DNA from: Silene conica
Taxonomy: Eukaryota > Streptophyta > Magnoliopsida > Caryophyllales > Caryophyllaceae
NCBI GenBank assembly: GCA_029255685.2
Contig: CM055317.2
Span: 17,749,501 to 17,813,500, forward strand
Length of the DNA: 64,000 bases
Direction of reading: 5' to 3'
In this document: positions 39,732 through 51,800 of the stretch, one piece after another
How the letters are laid out: each line of letters starts with the position of its first letter
Position numbering within the stretch: the first letter of the stretch is position 1
Translations under genes and position numbers: made by a program
The notes under the pieces: generated by a model
Database searches by the model: none
The model's input: the letters and a program-made list of their open reading frames with translations, nothing else
What the model was told of the DNA's origin: nothing

Positions 39732-40919
39732 GCCAATACTAGTTTCTCAAGTGAGGTATACCTTGTTTCCGCTGGTAGTAATGACTTGCTGACGTAGTAC
39801 ACCGGATGCTGAGCTCCCTCGTGCTGCCGGACCAGAACTGCGCTTACCGCTGCTTCGGTTACGGAGAGGTACAAGAGCAGCACTTCCCCCGGCTCTGGCT
39901 AAGATAACAGGGGTGGGCTGCTCAGGTACTGTTTTAGTTCCCGGAATGCCTTTTCGTGCTCTGGTGTCCAATCAAAATTCTGGCTTTTTCTAAGAATATC
40001 ATAGAATAGTCTGCACCGTTCTGAGGATCTAGAGATAAACCTGCTCAGGGCCGCTTCTCTTCCCGTCAGACGTTGCACATCTTTGGGCTTTTGGGGTGAT
40101 TCCAGCTGCAGAACTGCTTTGATCTGTTCTGTGCTGGCTTCTATCCCCCTCTGTGTCACCATATACCCTAAACATTTCCCACTGGAAACTCCAAAGGTAC
40201 ACTTAGCTGGATTTACCTTCATCTTGTACTTCCGGAGGGTGTTGAATGTTTCCTCCAGATGCTGGATGTGGTCCGCCGATTGCTTGGATTTGACCACCAT
40301 AACGTCTATGTATGCTTCCATATTTCGTCCTATCTGGTCTTTGAACATCATATTGACGAGCCGTTGATATGTAGAGCCAGCATTCTTAAGACCGAAGGGC
40401 ATTACATTGTAGCAGTAAATGCCTCTTTCGGACCTGAATGCTGTTTTCTCCTGGTCTGCCGGGTCCATCTTGATCTGATTGTACCCGCTCCAGGCATCTA
40501 GGAAAGTCTACATTTCATGGCCTGCAGTGGCGTCATAGCATCTATATGTGGCAAGGGGAATGGGTCCTTGGGGCAGGCCTTATTCAGGTCTGTGAAATCC
40601 ACGCAGACCCTCCACTTGCCATTCTTTTTTGGTACCACCACTACATTAGATAGCCACTCCGGGTACTTGACTTCCCTAATCTTTCCTGCCTCCAGAAGGT
40701 TATCCACCTCCTGGTTTATGACCTGGTGTCTTTCTGCTGCGAATTTCCTGCGTCTCTGCTGCACTGGAATCCTGGATCTATGCTGAGCTTGTGTGTTATG
40801 ATCTCTGGGTCTATGCCAATCATGTATTTGTGGGACCAGGCAAAGCATTCCACGTTCTTTCTGAGCAGCTGGAGGAGCTGCCGGCGTAGATCTCCAGAGC
40901 ACTCTGAGCCTACGAACAC
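39732..40919 (-). pseudogene. Element B reverse transcriptase and RNase H N-terminal part
   Basis: RT motifs NVVVVPKKNGKWRVCVDF, FTDLNKACPKDPFPLPHID, MPFGLKNAGSTYQRLVN, then YIDVMVVKS where the family has YxDD: the second catalytic Asp is Val (near 40301). RNase H starts with DWTPEHEKAFRELK. A frameshift near 40500 separates the two RT halves. Confidence 0.88.
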
Positions 40920-41015
40920 GGTCCTCTCTGGGTACTGCTCATCTAGGCGGACCTCATCGATTTCTGCCTGCTGGGGCTCGATGTACTCCTCCTGGATGTG
41001 CAGTTGTTGTAGTTT

Positions 41016-41738
41016 CTATGCTCTGGCGGCTGGTGGTCTGGTGGTCCTTTTGAGAGCCACTTTGTAGCAATCTTTGGCCTCCTCCTGGTCTCCCCGTATC
41101 TCATGGACTCCCCACGGTGTAGGGAATTTCAGGCACTGGTGATACGTTGACGGGATTGCTCGCATTTCGTGGATCCAGGGCCTGCCAAGAATAACATTGT
41201 AAGTGGATGGACCATCAATAACTAAGTACCTTACCTGTTTGTTCAGCCCTCCGACGTAGGTGGGGATGGTGATTTCCCCTAGGGTATGCGCTGTTTCTCC
41301 ACTGAATCCGACCAGGGGAATAGCTTTCTTTGTCAGGTCCTTCTCGTCAAATCCCATGTTCTTTAGTGCATCCAGCATCAGCAGGTTGACGGAGCTGCCT
41401 GTGTCTAGCATGACTTTCCTGACCTCACAATTTTCGATGTTCAATGTGATAATTAGGGCATCATGGTGCTGCTCTGGTACGGCTTCTGCATCTATTTCGT
41501 CAAAAGTCACTGCTGGGAGATCCTGCCGTGCTATTCTGCATGATGATTCTGGCTTGTCTCCCTTAGCTGCTGTCACACGTCTTTTGGCTGCAGAATAGGT
41601 GAGCCCACATAGCTCTGATCCTCCGGTGATGACATTGACAATTCTGTTGCAGGGAGGAGCTGGTGAAGGCTGCACCTGGCTGGCTGCATTGACTCTGGTG
41701 GACTTCTCTGGGAGCAGATGATCCAAGTTGTCGGTCAT
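41016..41738 (-). CDS. Element B aspartic protease region
   Basis: 240-codon open stretch with VMLDTGSSVNLLMLD (active-site DTGS), GFSGETAHTLGEI and VILGRPWIHEM. Continuous with gag upstream by a frame change near 41700, and ends at a TAG at 41016 just before the RT. Confidence 0.85.
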   Translation of the reverse strand: MTDNLDHLLPEKSTRVNAASQVQPSPAPPCNRIVNVITGGSELCGLTYSAAKRRVTAAKGDKPESSCRIARQDLPAVTFDEIDAEAVPEQHHDALIITLNIENCEVRKVMLDTGSSVNLLMLDALKNMGFDEKDLTKKAIPLVGFSGETAHTLGEITIPTYVGGLNKQVRYLVIDGPSTYNVILGRPWIHEMRAIPSTYHQCLKFPTPWGVHEIRGDQEEAKDCYKVALKRTTRPPAARA

Positions 41739-43671
41739 TCTGGAATCGGACCTCCTTCCTGAGGGTATAGCATTCGTCCGTGGTATGACCTATGTCATCA
41801 TGAAATTCACATCTTTTGCTGGCATCACGGTGGTCATTGGGTCGCTCCTCTTTCTTTTTTGGCCATCTGACTCCCTTGAGTTCTTTCAAGGCCTTCAACA
41901 AGCCAGCCATCCCGGTGGTAAAGCCATACTCGCTGACCTTCGGAGGTGGATCTGCATCATTTTTACCACCGGTGCTCTCTGATACTTTGCTCACTGGCTT
42001 GCTATAGGGTTTTGATGTTTCACCCCTCTTTTCCACTGGCGCTTTCCTAGACACAGGTTCTGTGTCATAGGTACTTCTTCTGTAGGCAGCGTCTTCTTCC
42101 AGCCTCATGGCTGCGACTGCCTGTACATCAGCGAAGGCAGTGCACGGATGCATTGCCAACTGCTTGTATAGGTCTGAAACGTGATGCAACCCCCTGCGGA
42201 AGGCTTCGATGGCAGTGGGTACATCACAATGCGGAATGACAACCTTCTCTTTGTTGAATCTGGTGAGGTAATCTCGAGTTATTTCCTCGAATCCTTGAAC
42301 AATCCTGTAAAGATCACTGGTCTGCTTCTCTGGTTCATGCTGCTTGCGAACTGCTGATTAAAGGCATTAACCAGATCTGCAAAGAAGGATATGCTCCGGT
42401 TGGGAATCCTACGAACCAGTGCAGGGCTGCTCCAGACAGGGTTGATCCGAATCCCTTGCACATACAGGCCTCCTTGAGTGCTCCGGTTGCGGTTACCACC
42501 ATCATTTTCTGCTTATACTGATTGATGTGGTCCAGGGGGTCGGCCGTACCATCGTATAATGTCATTGTTGGTGGCACAAACCCCTTGGGCACGTTGATCA
42601 TGGCAATATTGTTAATGAAGGGTGAATCTGCATAGCTGTCTTGGGAAGCTTTCTCCATGGGCCTTGGCATGCCAGGTATCTTAGTGATCACGTCCTTCAG
42701 CTCCTGGTAACGCTGGTCTGAGAGACTGGCCACTCCAGGGAACGGATTGGCTGGCGGGGAGAAGAACCCGGGAGGGGCTCCTCCCCAAGGGCATGAGGAT
42801 GGGTTGACTGGCGGAGGAAAGAAACCAGGTGGGGGTCCCCCCCAAGGGCATGAGTATGGTTGGCTGACAGGCGGGTTGATTACTGCGGACGGGTTGAAAC
42901 CAAGTCCTGGACGCCAACCAACTGCTGACTGCACTAGGGCTGCTCCCGTCCATCCTCCGAGGCTGAACTGGCTTACGGGTGCTGACCTTGCTGGGGTCTC
43001 TAGCGTCCATCCAATTGAAAGTTGGTGAGGTGTACCTACAAAAGCCAAAGGATCAGTCCCAGGGGGAAAACAAGGTGTGGGATTACCTACAGGCTGTGCT
43101 GGACTGGGTTGCGGTGCTCTGAACACAGACGAATCCAGATCCAGTATCTCTGGGCCACTGCTTGGGGTGACGACACCCAGATCCAGTCTGGTGACGGCCT
43201 CCTGGGGAATCGTTCGGTTCAGTCCTGTCTTCCCGAAGGGATTGAAGGTCTGTCCAGGTCCTGGCTGCAGCACTCTAGGGGTCTGAGCTGGATGGGCGAC
43301 TGCGGCGATCTGCTCCCTCAGGTCTAGATTATCCCTCTTCAGGCCTTCTATGGCTTCCTGCAGAGTGCTCATCCCCTGGACCACCATCTGCATAGGATCT
43401 GGGCAGGAGATTCTTGGCAGTGGGCCTGCTCCAGGTGTCTGGGCTTCTCCGCTTCTGCTGGGACTGCCTTCTCTGCTCTGCCTTGGGGAAGCAGATACAG
43501 GGGTGACCTGGGAATCTGAGGAGGTTTGCTGGACGGAGCCACAACCCTTGGGGCTGTGGTCTGACTTACGACGGGTGATCCTGCGAGACCAATGGACACA
43601 GTAGGGTTGGTCCCGCTGGACTGAGCTGGCATGCTCTGGGAAATGGAAGGGTTAGCTTTGGTCCCAGACAT
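41563..43671 (-). pseudogene. Element B gag
   Basis: Starts MSGTKANPS at 43671. A frameshift near 43390 leads into the 352-codon stretch 42335-43393 with a proline-rich region containing imperfect repeats (PPPGFFPPPVNPSSCPWGG type) and the gag domain (YDGTADPLDHINQYKQKMM, GAALHWFVGFP). A frameshift near 42380 follows. The C-terminal part has CEFHDDIGHTTDECYTLRK, a CCHC-like knuckle. Confidence 0.83.
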
Positions 43672-43718
43672 GTTTGTTGTGACGAGATAACGGTTTCAGA
43701 TATTGGAATGCGCACTAT

Positions 43719-43736
43719 GCCCCACGGTGGGTGCCA
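43719..43736 (-). other. Element B primer-binding site
   Basis: Minus-strand TGGCACCCACCGTGGGGC three bases inside the 5' LTR. Similar in form to the site of element A (TGGCGCCACCGTGGGG). Confidence 0.65.
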
Positions 43737-43739
43737 AAT

Positions 43740-44260
43740 TGTTTTGGTAAAATTTCTACCGGGTCAAGTCTTTTGTGATGCGGGTCAAATTACCAACCAA
43801 TATGCGGATTTACGTAAAAGATCAATGCAAAGACAAAAATGGACACAGAATGACACGTGAGGTTTTTTTGGTGACGCGGAAAAACCCAATGAGGGAAACA
43901 ACCGCGGGGGGAACGGAATCCCACCAAGATTTTCACTACTATCGAGGATGTTCGCTGTTTTCAGTGGAGTACAAGTATGTGCGTAAGTAGAAAAATTATA
44001 ACGTAAGTATGAATGAATCAATAATGCCCTAATTTCTCTTTTTATAGCCTTTGACTCCTGGTCAGCTGGTCTTGGTCCTGGTCCTGGTCAGCTCCAGGAA
44101 TATAGGAGAGAGTCTAGGGGAATATGCTTCTAGGGTTTTGACTCTTTCCTACTCCTCAACGTCTCTTTTCTTGCGCGTGATCTGCTTCGGTGATGGGCCT
44201 CTTGTGTCTTAGCTCTCTTTTGGGCCCAATGGTTCAAGTGACAGAATTTTGGGCTAAACA
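43740..44260 (-). repeat. Element B 5' LTR
   Basis: 521 bp. About nine substitutions and one small T-run indel versus the other LTR. TTTTTATAGCC near 44040 may be the reverse of a TATA region. Confidence 0.92.
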
Positions 44261-45600
44261 ACCGCTCAGGTGGACAGACCACTTAGACATTCTTCCAGAC
44301 AATTCAGGTTTTCCTAGGATAGGTCTCAGGGAGTAGCTGGTTAAGACTGATATAGAATGTGACTCAAAATAGGGTCTTAACTTGTACGACGCTGTAACCA
44401 AAGCAAGGACAAGTTTTTCGGGAGCGGAGTACATGGTCTCTGCAGTAAGCAGAGACTTACTGACGTAGTAGACGGGGTGCTGGACTCCTTCGTGCTCCCG
44501 CACCAGGACCGCACCGACTGCTACTTCTGTTACTGACAGGTACAAGTACAAGGGCTCTCCTGGCTCTGGCTTGGAAAGGAGTGAGAGAGTGCTGAGGTAC
44601 TGCTTCAGCTCCGTGAACGCCTTTTCATGCTCCTCAGTCCACTCAAATCTCTGGCTCTTGCGCAATATATCATAGAACAACCTGCATCTGTCAGAGGACC
44701 TAGATATGAATCTGTTGAGGGCAGCCACTCTGCCAGTTAGCTTCTGTACGTCTTTCGGCTTCTGGGGGGATTCTAGCTGAAGGAGGGTCTTGATCTACTC
44801 CGTACCTGCCTCGATTCCTCTCTGCGTCACCAGGTACCCCGGGAATTTCCCACTGGACACCCCGAATGTGCACTTGGAGGGGTTCAGTTTTATTTGATAT
44901 TTCCTTAGTATGCCAAAGGTTTCCTCCAGATGCTGGGCGTGCTGGCTGGCCGCCTTTGATTTGACTACCATATCGTCTATGTAGACCTCCATGGTTTTGC
45001 CTATCTGATCCTTGAACATCATGTTTACCAGCCTCTGGTAGGTAGAACCTACATTCTTTAGACCAAATGGCATAACATTGTAGCAATAGATACCTCGCTC
45101 AGACCTGAAGGCCGTTTTTTTCCTGGTCTTCCGGGTGCATCTTTATCTGGTTGTACCCGCTCCATGCGTCCAGGAACGTCAACATCTCGTGGCCGTCCGT
45201 GGCGTCCACCATGGCGTCAATGTGTGGAAGAGGGAATGAGTCTTTGGGGCATGCTTTGTTTAGGTCGGTGAAGTTTACGCACACCCTCCATTTCCCATTC
45301 TTCTTGGGAACCACCACCACGTTCGACAGTTATTCTAGATACTTCACCTCCCTGATTTTTCCAGCAGCCAGGAGGTCATCCACCTCCTAGTTTATTACCT
45401 GGTTCCTTTCCACAGAAAACTTCCTCCTCTTTTGTTGGACCGGCTTGTGGCCGGGGTTCACGCTCAACTTGTGCGAAATTATGTTCGGATCTATCCCCAC
45501 CGTGTCGTCGTGGGACCATGCAAAACAATCAATGTTTTTTTAATAATGCCAAAAGTTCAGACCGGGTGTTACCTGTACACTCAGCTCCTACCAGCACTTT
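44261..45600 (-). pseudogene. Element A reverse transcriptase and first RNase H
   Basis: RT motifs: NVVVVPKKNGKWRVCV, DLNKACPKDSFPLPHID, MPFGLKNVGSTYQRLVN and an intact YIDDMVVKS catalytic box, then TFGVSSGKFPGYLVTQRGIE. RNase H begins near 44640 (EWTEEHEKAFTEL) and includes YYVSKSLLTAETMYS and KLRPYFESHSI. The reading is cut at 44260 by element B and continues at 32422. Stops replace residues at about 44796, 45332 and 45390, and a frameshift lies near 45115. Confidence 0.87.
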
Positions 45601-45756
45601 TCGTTCTGGATGTAGCAGATCCAGGGGGATTTCTTCCAGCTCCACCTGAGGAGGTTCTACGTAGGTCCCCCTAAAGCGCTTCTCTTGTGATTGCTATGCT
45701 GGAGGAGGAACAACTGTTGGCTTGAGTGCCACCTTGTAGCAACTCCGTGCTTCCTC

Positions 45757-46489
45757 CTAACTTCCTCTGATTGTCTGGACCCCCCATGGTGTGGGAAATT
45801 TGAGGCATTGGTGGTACGAAGATGGGATGGCCTTCATGTCGTGTATCCAAGGCCTGGCAAGGATAACATTGTAGGTAGAGGGGCCATCAATTACCAAGTA
45901 CCTTACCTGCTTGTTGACTCCACCGGCATAGGTTGGGATAAGGATCTCTCCCAGGGAGTGCTTGGTTTCTCCGCTGAACCTTACCAGAGGCACTGTCTTC
46001 TTGGTCAGATCTGCTTCACCGAATCCGATGCTCTAAGGTTTCAAGCATGATGATGTTGACCGAGCTCCCTGTGTCTACCAGTATTTTCTTCACCCTGCAA
46101 TTCCCTATAGATAGGGTGATGATTAAAGCATTGTCGTGATACTCTGCACCCTCCTTGACGTCTGTTTCGTCAAAGCTGACAGCAGGCAGATCCTGGGTGC
46201 TGACTCTGCAGGAGAACTCCGGTTTGTCCCCCGTAGTCCTGGTAGCGTGCCTTTTGGCGACCGAGTACGTAAGCTCACATAGCTCCAAGCCCCATGTTAT
46301 CATGTTAATAGTTCTTGTGCAAATAGGAAGGCTGGAGGGTGTTACTTGACGGGCCGCGTTTACCTTAGTTCCCTTGGGCAGGATGTGATCCAGGTTCCCC
46401 TGTTCGTACTGGTATCTGACCTCCTTCCGGAGGGTGATGCAATCTTCAGTGGTATGCCCTATGTCCTCTATGTGGAAGTCGCACCTCAA
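45757..46489 (-). pseudogene. Element A aspartic protease region
   Basis: Contains the zinc-finger-like CDFHIEDIGHTTEDCITLRK, then the protease active site ILVDTGSSVN and the flap-to-C-terminal part VIDGPSTYNVILARPWIH. A frameshift near 46030 separates the two halves. Confidence 0.8.
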
Positions 46490-48230
46490 GCTGGTGTCCC
46501 CCCATCTTTACTCCTCTCCTCTGCCCTCTTCTTGGGCCACTTCACTTTTTCCCCCAGATCTTTCAGGGCCTTGATTACTCCTGCAAGGTTAACGGTAAAG
46601 CCATATTCTTTCACCTTTGGTGGCAAGTTTGGGTCATTCTTCCATCCCTTTCCTCCAGAGACCTTGTGAACTGGCCTACTGTAAGGCTTTGACCTCTCCT
46701 GCCTCTCTGTTGGCGCCTTTCTGCTGGTGGATGCAGTACTGCAATTGATTCTCCTGGGCCCAGCATCCTCCTCTAGCCGGATAACATCCAACGCCTTCTA
46801 CTGAACCTGGGCGAATGTCGTGCACGTCCTTTTGGTCATATCCTTGTATAGATCTGAGCTCTGTGGCAGCCCCCAGCGGAAGGCGTGGATGGTTGTCTTC
46901 ACGTCACAGTTGGGTATAGACACCATCTCTTTTTTGAACTTGGCGAGGTAGTCCCTGGTGGATTCTCCATCTTCCTGCTGGATACGGTACAGGTCACTGG
47001 CCTGCTTCTCCGGTTTCCTGCTGCTAGCAAACTGCTGGTTGAAGGCATTCACTAGCTCCGCGAAGCTGGAGATGCTGGAGTTTGGAAGGCTGACGAGCCA
47101 TTGGAGTGCGGCTCCTAAGAGAGTAGACCCGAACCCTTTGCACATGCACGCCTCTTTCAGGGATCCTGAGGTTGTCACCACCATCATCTTTTGCTTATAC
47201 TTGTTGATATGGTCTATTGGGTCGGCTGTTCCGTCGTAGTGCACCATGTTGGGAGGGGTGAAGCCCTTGGGTACGTCCACCGAGACTATGTTGCTGGTGA
47301 ATGACGAGTCAGCATAGCTGTCTGGGGCGGCTTTCTCCAAGGGCCTTGGCACTCCTGGTATACGGTTGACCAGGTCCTATAGCTCCTTGTATTGCTGCTC
47401 CCAAGACTCAGATCCTGCAAGAGGGTTAGCAACGTTTGAAGGAGGGGGAGGGATCACATACCCATAGGCTCCGGAGGCCTGGTTGACTATTGGCTGGCTG
47501 AGTAGGTTGAGTGGTGCGGTGTGCACTATCAGCGACGTTTGTTGGGTGGTGCACCCGGACGGCCCAGTCCCCATCGTGAGCGGATGTCTTGCCGAGGACC
47601 CTTCACCCTGTATCCACTCCGAGGTTGGCCTGAACGATAGTCCTGCATAACCATGATAGTTAGTGCTAACAGGCAACCTTACGAGTTCAATTCATTACCT
47701 GGGGCTTCTGTCTTCGGTGGGGGTGAGTCGTAGGAGAGGTATCCTAGCCCACGCGGTGTTATTCTTTTTGATGGGGTAACTCCGGTGAGATCTAGCCTGG
47801 TGACCAACTCTGTAGGGATGGCTCGTGTTTCGCCTCTGCTTCCTGGAGGTCTTGGGATCTTGGGTCCCACATCTGGCATTCCACTGGTGAGGAGAGACTG
47901 GCTCCTGCTTGCGGCTTGGCTTCGTAGCTCTTGGTTGTCTTTTCTCAGGTCGTCTAGTGCTTGATGGAGGGCACTTATTCCTTCCATCATCGTCTTCCAC
48001 ATCGCCATCGTGGGAGTTGCTCCACCAGCCTCGTTTGAGTTGGTTGCTATCACTACTTCTCCCGAGGTGGTGATTGGCTGCTTCTGATGAGCGCTGCTGC
48101 TGAGGGGCGCCATCGTCGTTGCTGGAGGCGTTTCCAGGATTCCCATGGAGGTGGAGGTGGCACTGCTGCAGGCAATGTTCACCACTGAAGAAGTGGCTTG
48201 AGAGGTCATCTGAGGAGTTGTGCTTGTCAT
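46486..48230 (-). pseudogene. Element A gag
   Basis: Starts at MTSTTPQ (48230), near the primer-binding site. The retrotransposon gag domain at 46798-47352 has HYDGTADPIDHINKYKQKM, CKGFGSTLLGAALQWL and SSFAELVNAFNQQFASS. Stops at about 46798 and 47377 and a frameshift near 47680 break it. The spot 47378/47377 and 46800/46798 stops are TAG codons where the related element or context suggests a glutamine. Confidence 0.83.
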
Positions 48231-48291
48231 TTCGAAGGTGTTTTTTGTGGGTTAGGTTTTTCTTATATTTTTGGTCGGATAATCACTATAA

Positions 48292-48307
48292 CCCCACGGT
48301 GGCGCCA
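48292..48307 (-). other. Element A primer-binding site
   Basis: Minus-strand TGGCGCCACCGTGGGG three bases inside the 5' LTR. It resembles the tRNA 3'-end complements used by Tat/Athila elements; the exact tRNA is not assigned. Confidence 0.65.
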
Positions 48308-48310
48308 AAA

Positions 48311-48421
48311 TGTTTAGGTCAAAAAATACTGAATATTAAGTTGACTTTGACCCTTAAACAATTAGCCACTCATACGATGCCACATGTCGAGAGACAAAAT
48401 GGGTAATTTTGGTGCATAACA
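48311..48421 (-). repeat. Element A 5' LTR, internally deleted (111 bp)
   Basis: Joins the start of the LTR (TGTTTAGGTCAAAAA) to its last 80 bases at a GTTGA present at both deletion edges in the intact left LTR. About 480 bp are missing, including any promoter, so the element could not be transcribed from here. Confidence 0.85.
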
Positions 48422-48426
48422 GGATG

Positions 48427-48815
48427 CAGATCTGCGATAACGATGTTATCACGGTGTTTATTGTGGCATACTGGATCCTTTCCACATCGTTGATGTACCT
48501 TAGTAATCTACAGTTGCCTTTTTCTTGTTTCATATTCATGCAAATTATTCTGGATCAGGGCGACAATCATGGATGTTTTTGTATTTTCTTTTCAGCGGAG
48601 GCGATGAATATAACCAACTTTTGTCTTTCTGTAATGGAGCAGAGAGCAATTTTTTGGGAGAGGACGATTTACATTATTTGACGAAGAAACGAACCACCAT
48701 GTTAAAAAAAGAGGAGGTATATACGTAATTAGCTGATTTCTCATAATATCAGTTCAGGTGTAATTTGTACAGACAGTGCAATACTACAAGTCTAGAAGCA
48801 ATCAATTTCCACTAA
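48427..48815. other. Short host stretch between element A and the HHP gene
   Basis: About 390 bp from the target duplication of element A to the HHP stop codon; presumably contains the HHP 3'UTR on the minus strand. A plus-strand open frame crosses it (see findings). Confidence 0.4.
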
Positions 48816-51800
48816 TTAACAACCATGTGAATCACGCCATTTGAGGTAAATAAGTCCGGCATGATAATGAGTATAAGCTCCTGCAATTACGAGGACATGA
48901 AAGATTTGATGACTATGACCTGCAATATCAAACTTCCCAGGCCTCCATCGCTCGGGAACCCGGGCTGCATAGATCACTGCTCCCAGACCGTAAAAGAAGC
49001 CCATCAAAAGTTCATACCCGGTTGTTTGCAAAGCTTCGGGTTGATCCCGAAACAAGACCAACTTGTGCAGGATTGGGACAACACCTGACACGCCCATACC
49101 GAAGAATAGGCTGGCTCGAATGGTCCGGAATTCTGGATTTTGGAACACCGGAGAAAGAGAGAAAACAATTGTTGAGAGGCCCAAAATGGTAATAGAACCC
49201 AAGTAGAGATTACAAAAGAAGGGGTTGCACATGAAAGAATAGTAAACTGGAGGGTAGAATGACGTTGCTATTAAGGCTGAGATGCCTGCATAATCAAGCC
49301 TGAGCATAACGTAGGAAAGGCGCTCGGAGTGGCACGAGAGTAGATGACAAGTGCTGCTGGCTAGCAAACAGAACATTGCTCCTCCCAAGAAGGCGTAGAA
49401 TGGCCATCTTGTAATCGGGTGATATGACAGTGGAGCAATTGCGAGCAAATCATCCTTCACACTCGTCTGCAAAACGAACGAAAAAACATTAGGACTTTTG
49501 AACTGTTGTGACTGGAAACTCTTAAGCAAAGGCCAAGATATAGGGTTTGTCTGGATACATTAGTACAGGAGGGGAAGGGAAGAGGGGAGGGAGGAATTGA
49601 GAATGATGTTTTCTTTCCAAACATTTCCTATATTGGTTGGATTTTGATTTGGCTTATTGGATGAAATAAGGATCACTCCATTTCCCCCCAACTCATCTCG
49701 TTATCCAAACAGGAAAAATTGTTCCCCTCCCTTTCTCTCCGAATGCCTTTATACTACCTAAAGGAGTAAAGTTGTTATTGGATAAGCCAGTTATAGCTAA
49801 ATAAAAATTTAAATGTAGTAAAAAGTGACAGAGGAGGAGCTAGGGCGATAGTAATTATGCATCTAACACTTGTGACGAGTTATACAACTCAGAAGTGGCT
49901 GCAGAGAGTTTGACGTTGATGGGTGCCAGACACAGCGTCTGGTTCTAAATACTACGAGAATGTCTGGTTTTAGATGGCATCACAACGGGATCAGTCTTGC
50001 GTGGTTGCTTTCTCGACATCATAATAGAATGTGTTTCCTACCTGGTCTTGATCCTTTTACACCCCCTCGAGAGAGGAGTGCACTGAATAAGAAAGGGTCT
50101 GACACAAAACTCAATCAGGTCATATGCACTTAGTTAATATCAAGTTGCAGAGGTCCCTTGGAAAGCAGGAAAACTGATACAAAGATATACACCATATAAG
50201 ATTCACAAGGACTTGTTCCATATCCACTGGAGCTAAAACCTCATTATTCTTTAGTTCTAGTTTTTTGATGAACTAAAGCAAAATTGCTTGCTGAATAGTT
50301 GTGAATCTTTTTACAGAGGTAGAGATTCTTGACGAAATTTTCATTATTCGTCCTCCGGAAACAATCACAAGGACTGGCAAGGCAAGAATATTGTATGGAC
50401 GACCTTTCAACATATGACATGCTCTTTAACACCCTTCATGTAACATGTGTAGTAGCATACATGTTCCAAACTTCAATTGGAAGGCCAATACTCCACGTAG
50501 AAATAATGCCATTATTCATTCGCATCGACGATATATAGTATATTTAAGCTGAACTATGTTATCACTTCATTTAAATCATTTTCCCTCTTGGTTTAGATGA
50601 TCCCTTTAGCCGACACATTGTAGCATAAGCAAAAGCTGCAAGTACTCTGCTTTGATCAAGTTGATACAATAAGAAACTCGCTGGATTTCCATTCAAACAA
50701 AACATGCAATAATGATGTCAACTTGTGCAAAGAAAATTAATAGAAAGCTTATCAACATTTACTTGAGACCAAAAAAAAAGTAGCGAACATTACCAATAAA
50801 TTATCACCAGTCTGATTTAAATGGGAGAGATGCTTGGGCAGACAGTTTGAGAGATGTTCCAGAAGATGCCACCCAGAAATTGAAGAGAAGGAATTAATTG
50901 AAGAAAGAGATGCCTTGAATTCATCCTTCAGTTTAGTGAAACCAGGCATATTTGTTAAGGATGGAAGACAATTCATAAGCTTAGAGTGAGCATCATGCAG
51001 GCCCGCTTTGCTGAATATCTCAGCCAAGCGCTGCTGCAAAGAGGGATCTATAACATCTGGAACGTTCATAGCCGTGTACACGGTTAGGCAAAGGAAAAGG
51101 ATGAATCCAATCAAGTGCCTGACACAAAGGAGTGCCTTTGTAAGATATAAATCAACAAATGAAAATAAACAGGATAGGGGTTGCTGGATGTAACAAGGTT
51201 CTACTCAGCAACAAAAAAACAGGAAGAGAGAAGTGAAAACTGTGATTTCATAGGTATTGCAAGAACTGATAACATTTCCCCATTTAATCTATAGATGGCG
51301 CATTAGAAATGCTTTTGTTAAAAAAACATCAGAAGATGAAATTTATTTGCATGTGCGAAACTTCTGAGATCACATTTCCTGCATTCTAGTCCAGAAAATT
51401 GCATTAAAGTTTATAAGCCGTGAACACCGGATCAATTAATTGTCAAACCAGACAAGAATACATTTTGTTTAAACTAACAAAAAATGCTTACATCTCAAAT
51501 CTGTATAGTTAAGCACTTCTTGTGACGGACATTTCATAAACGCTAACATGAGTCACATAACAAGTCACAGCTTAAGATTTCCTAGGAAACAGGCTCAGAC
51601 ACAAAAAGAACTGAAAGAAATAAAACATGTACGTGCATAAGATACTCTGTTAACATTTTCATACATCAACATTATATCCATTTCACCATTTCCAATCACA
51701 AAAGAAAAACAACGCAAGACACATATGAGCAGAAGTGCACACAGTGCACTAGATAAATTTATGGCAAAGTACTTACGTCCACACATTAAGGGTCTCATTA

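Larger units (their letters stand above)
32428..44260 (-). mobile_element. Ty3/gypsy Tat-lineage LTR retrotransposon (element B), nested in A
   Basis: LTRs 32428-32945 and 43740-44260, about 98% identical by eye. Perfect 5-bp duplication ACCGC at 32423-32427 and 44261-44265, inside the RNase H region of element A. Minus-strand order: LTR, PBS, gag, protease, RT, RNase H, second RNase H, integrase, antisense accessory gene, polypurine tract, LTR. A 1.7-kb solo-LTR-like insertion interrupts RNase H. Disabled by frameshifts, TAG stops and altered RT and integrase catalytic residues. Confidence 0.94.
26929..48421 (-). mobile_element. Ty3/gypsy Tat-lineage LTR retrotransposon (element A), interrupted by element B
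   Basis: Left LTR 26929-27517, right LTR 48311-48421 (internally deleted), both TGTTTAGGTC...GCATAACA. Target duplication GAATG/GGATG (26924-26928, 48422-48426), one mismatch. Order on the minus strand: LTR, PBS, gag, protease, RT, RNase H, [element B 32428-44260], second RNase H, integrase; then, antisense, the accessory gene; then LTR. About 9.6 kb without B. Dual RNase H plus an antisense accessory ORF matches the Tat lineage as described in the literature. Multiple stops and frameshifts: non-autonomous now. Confidence 0.92.
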
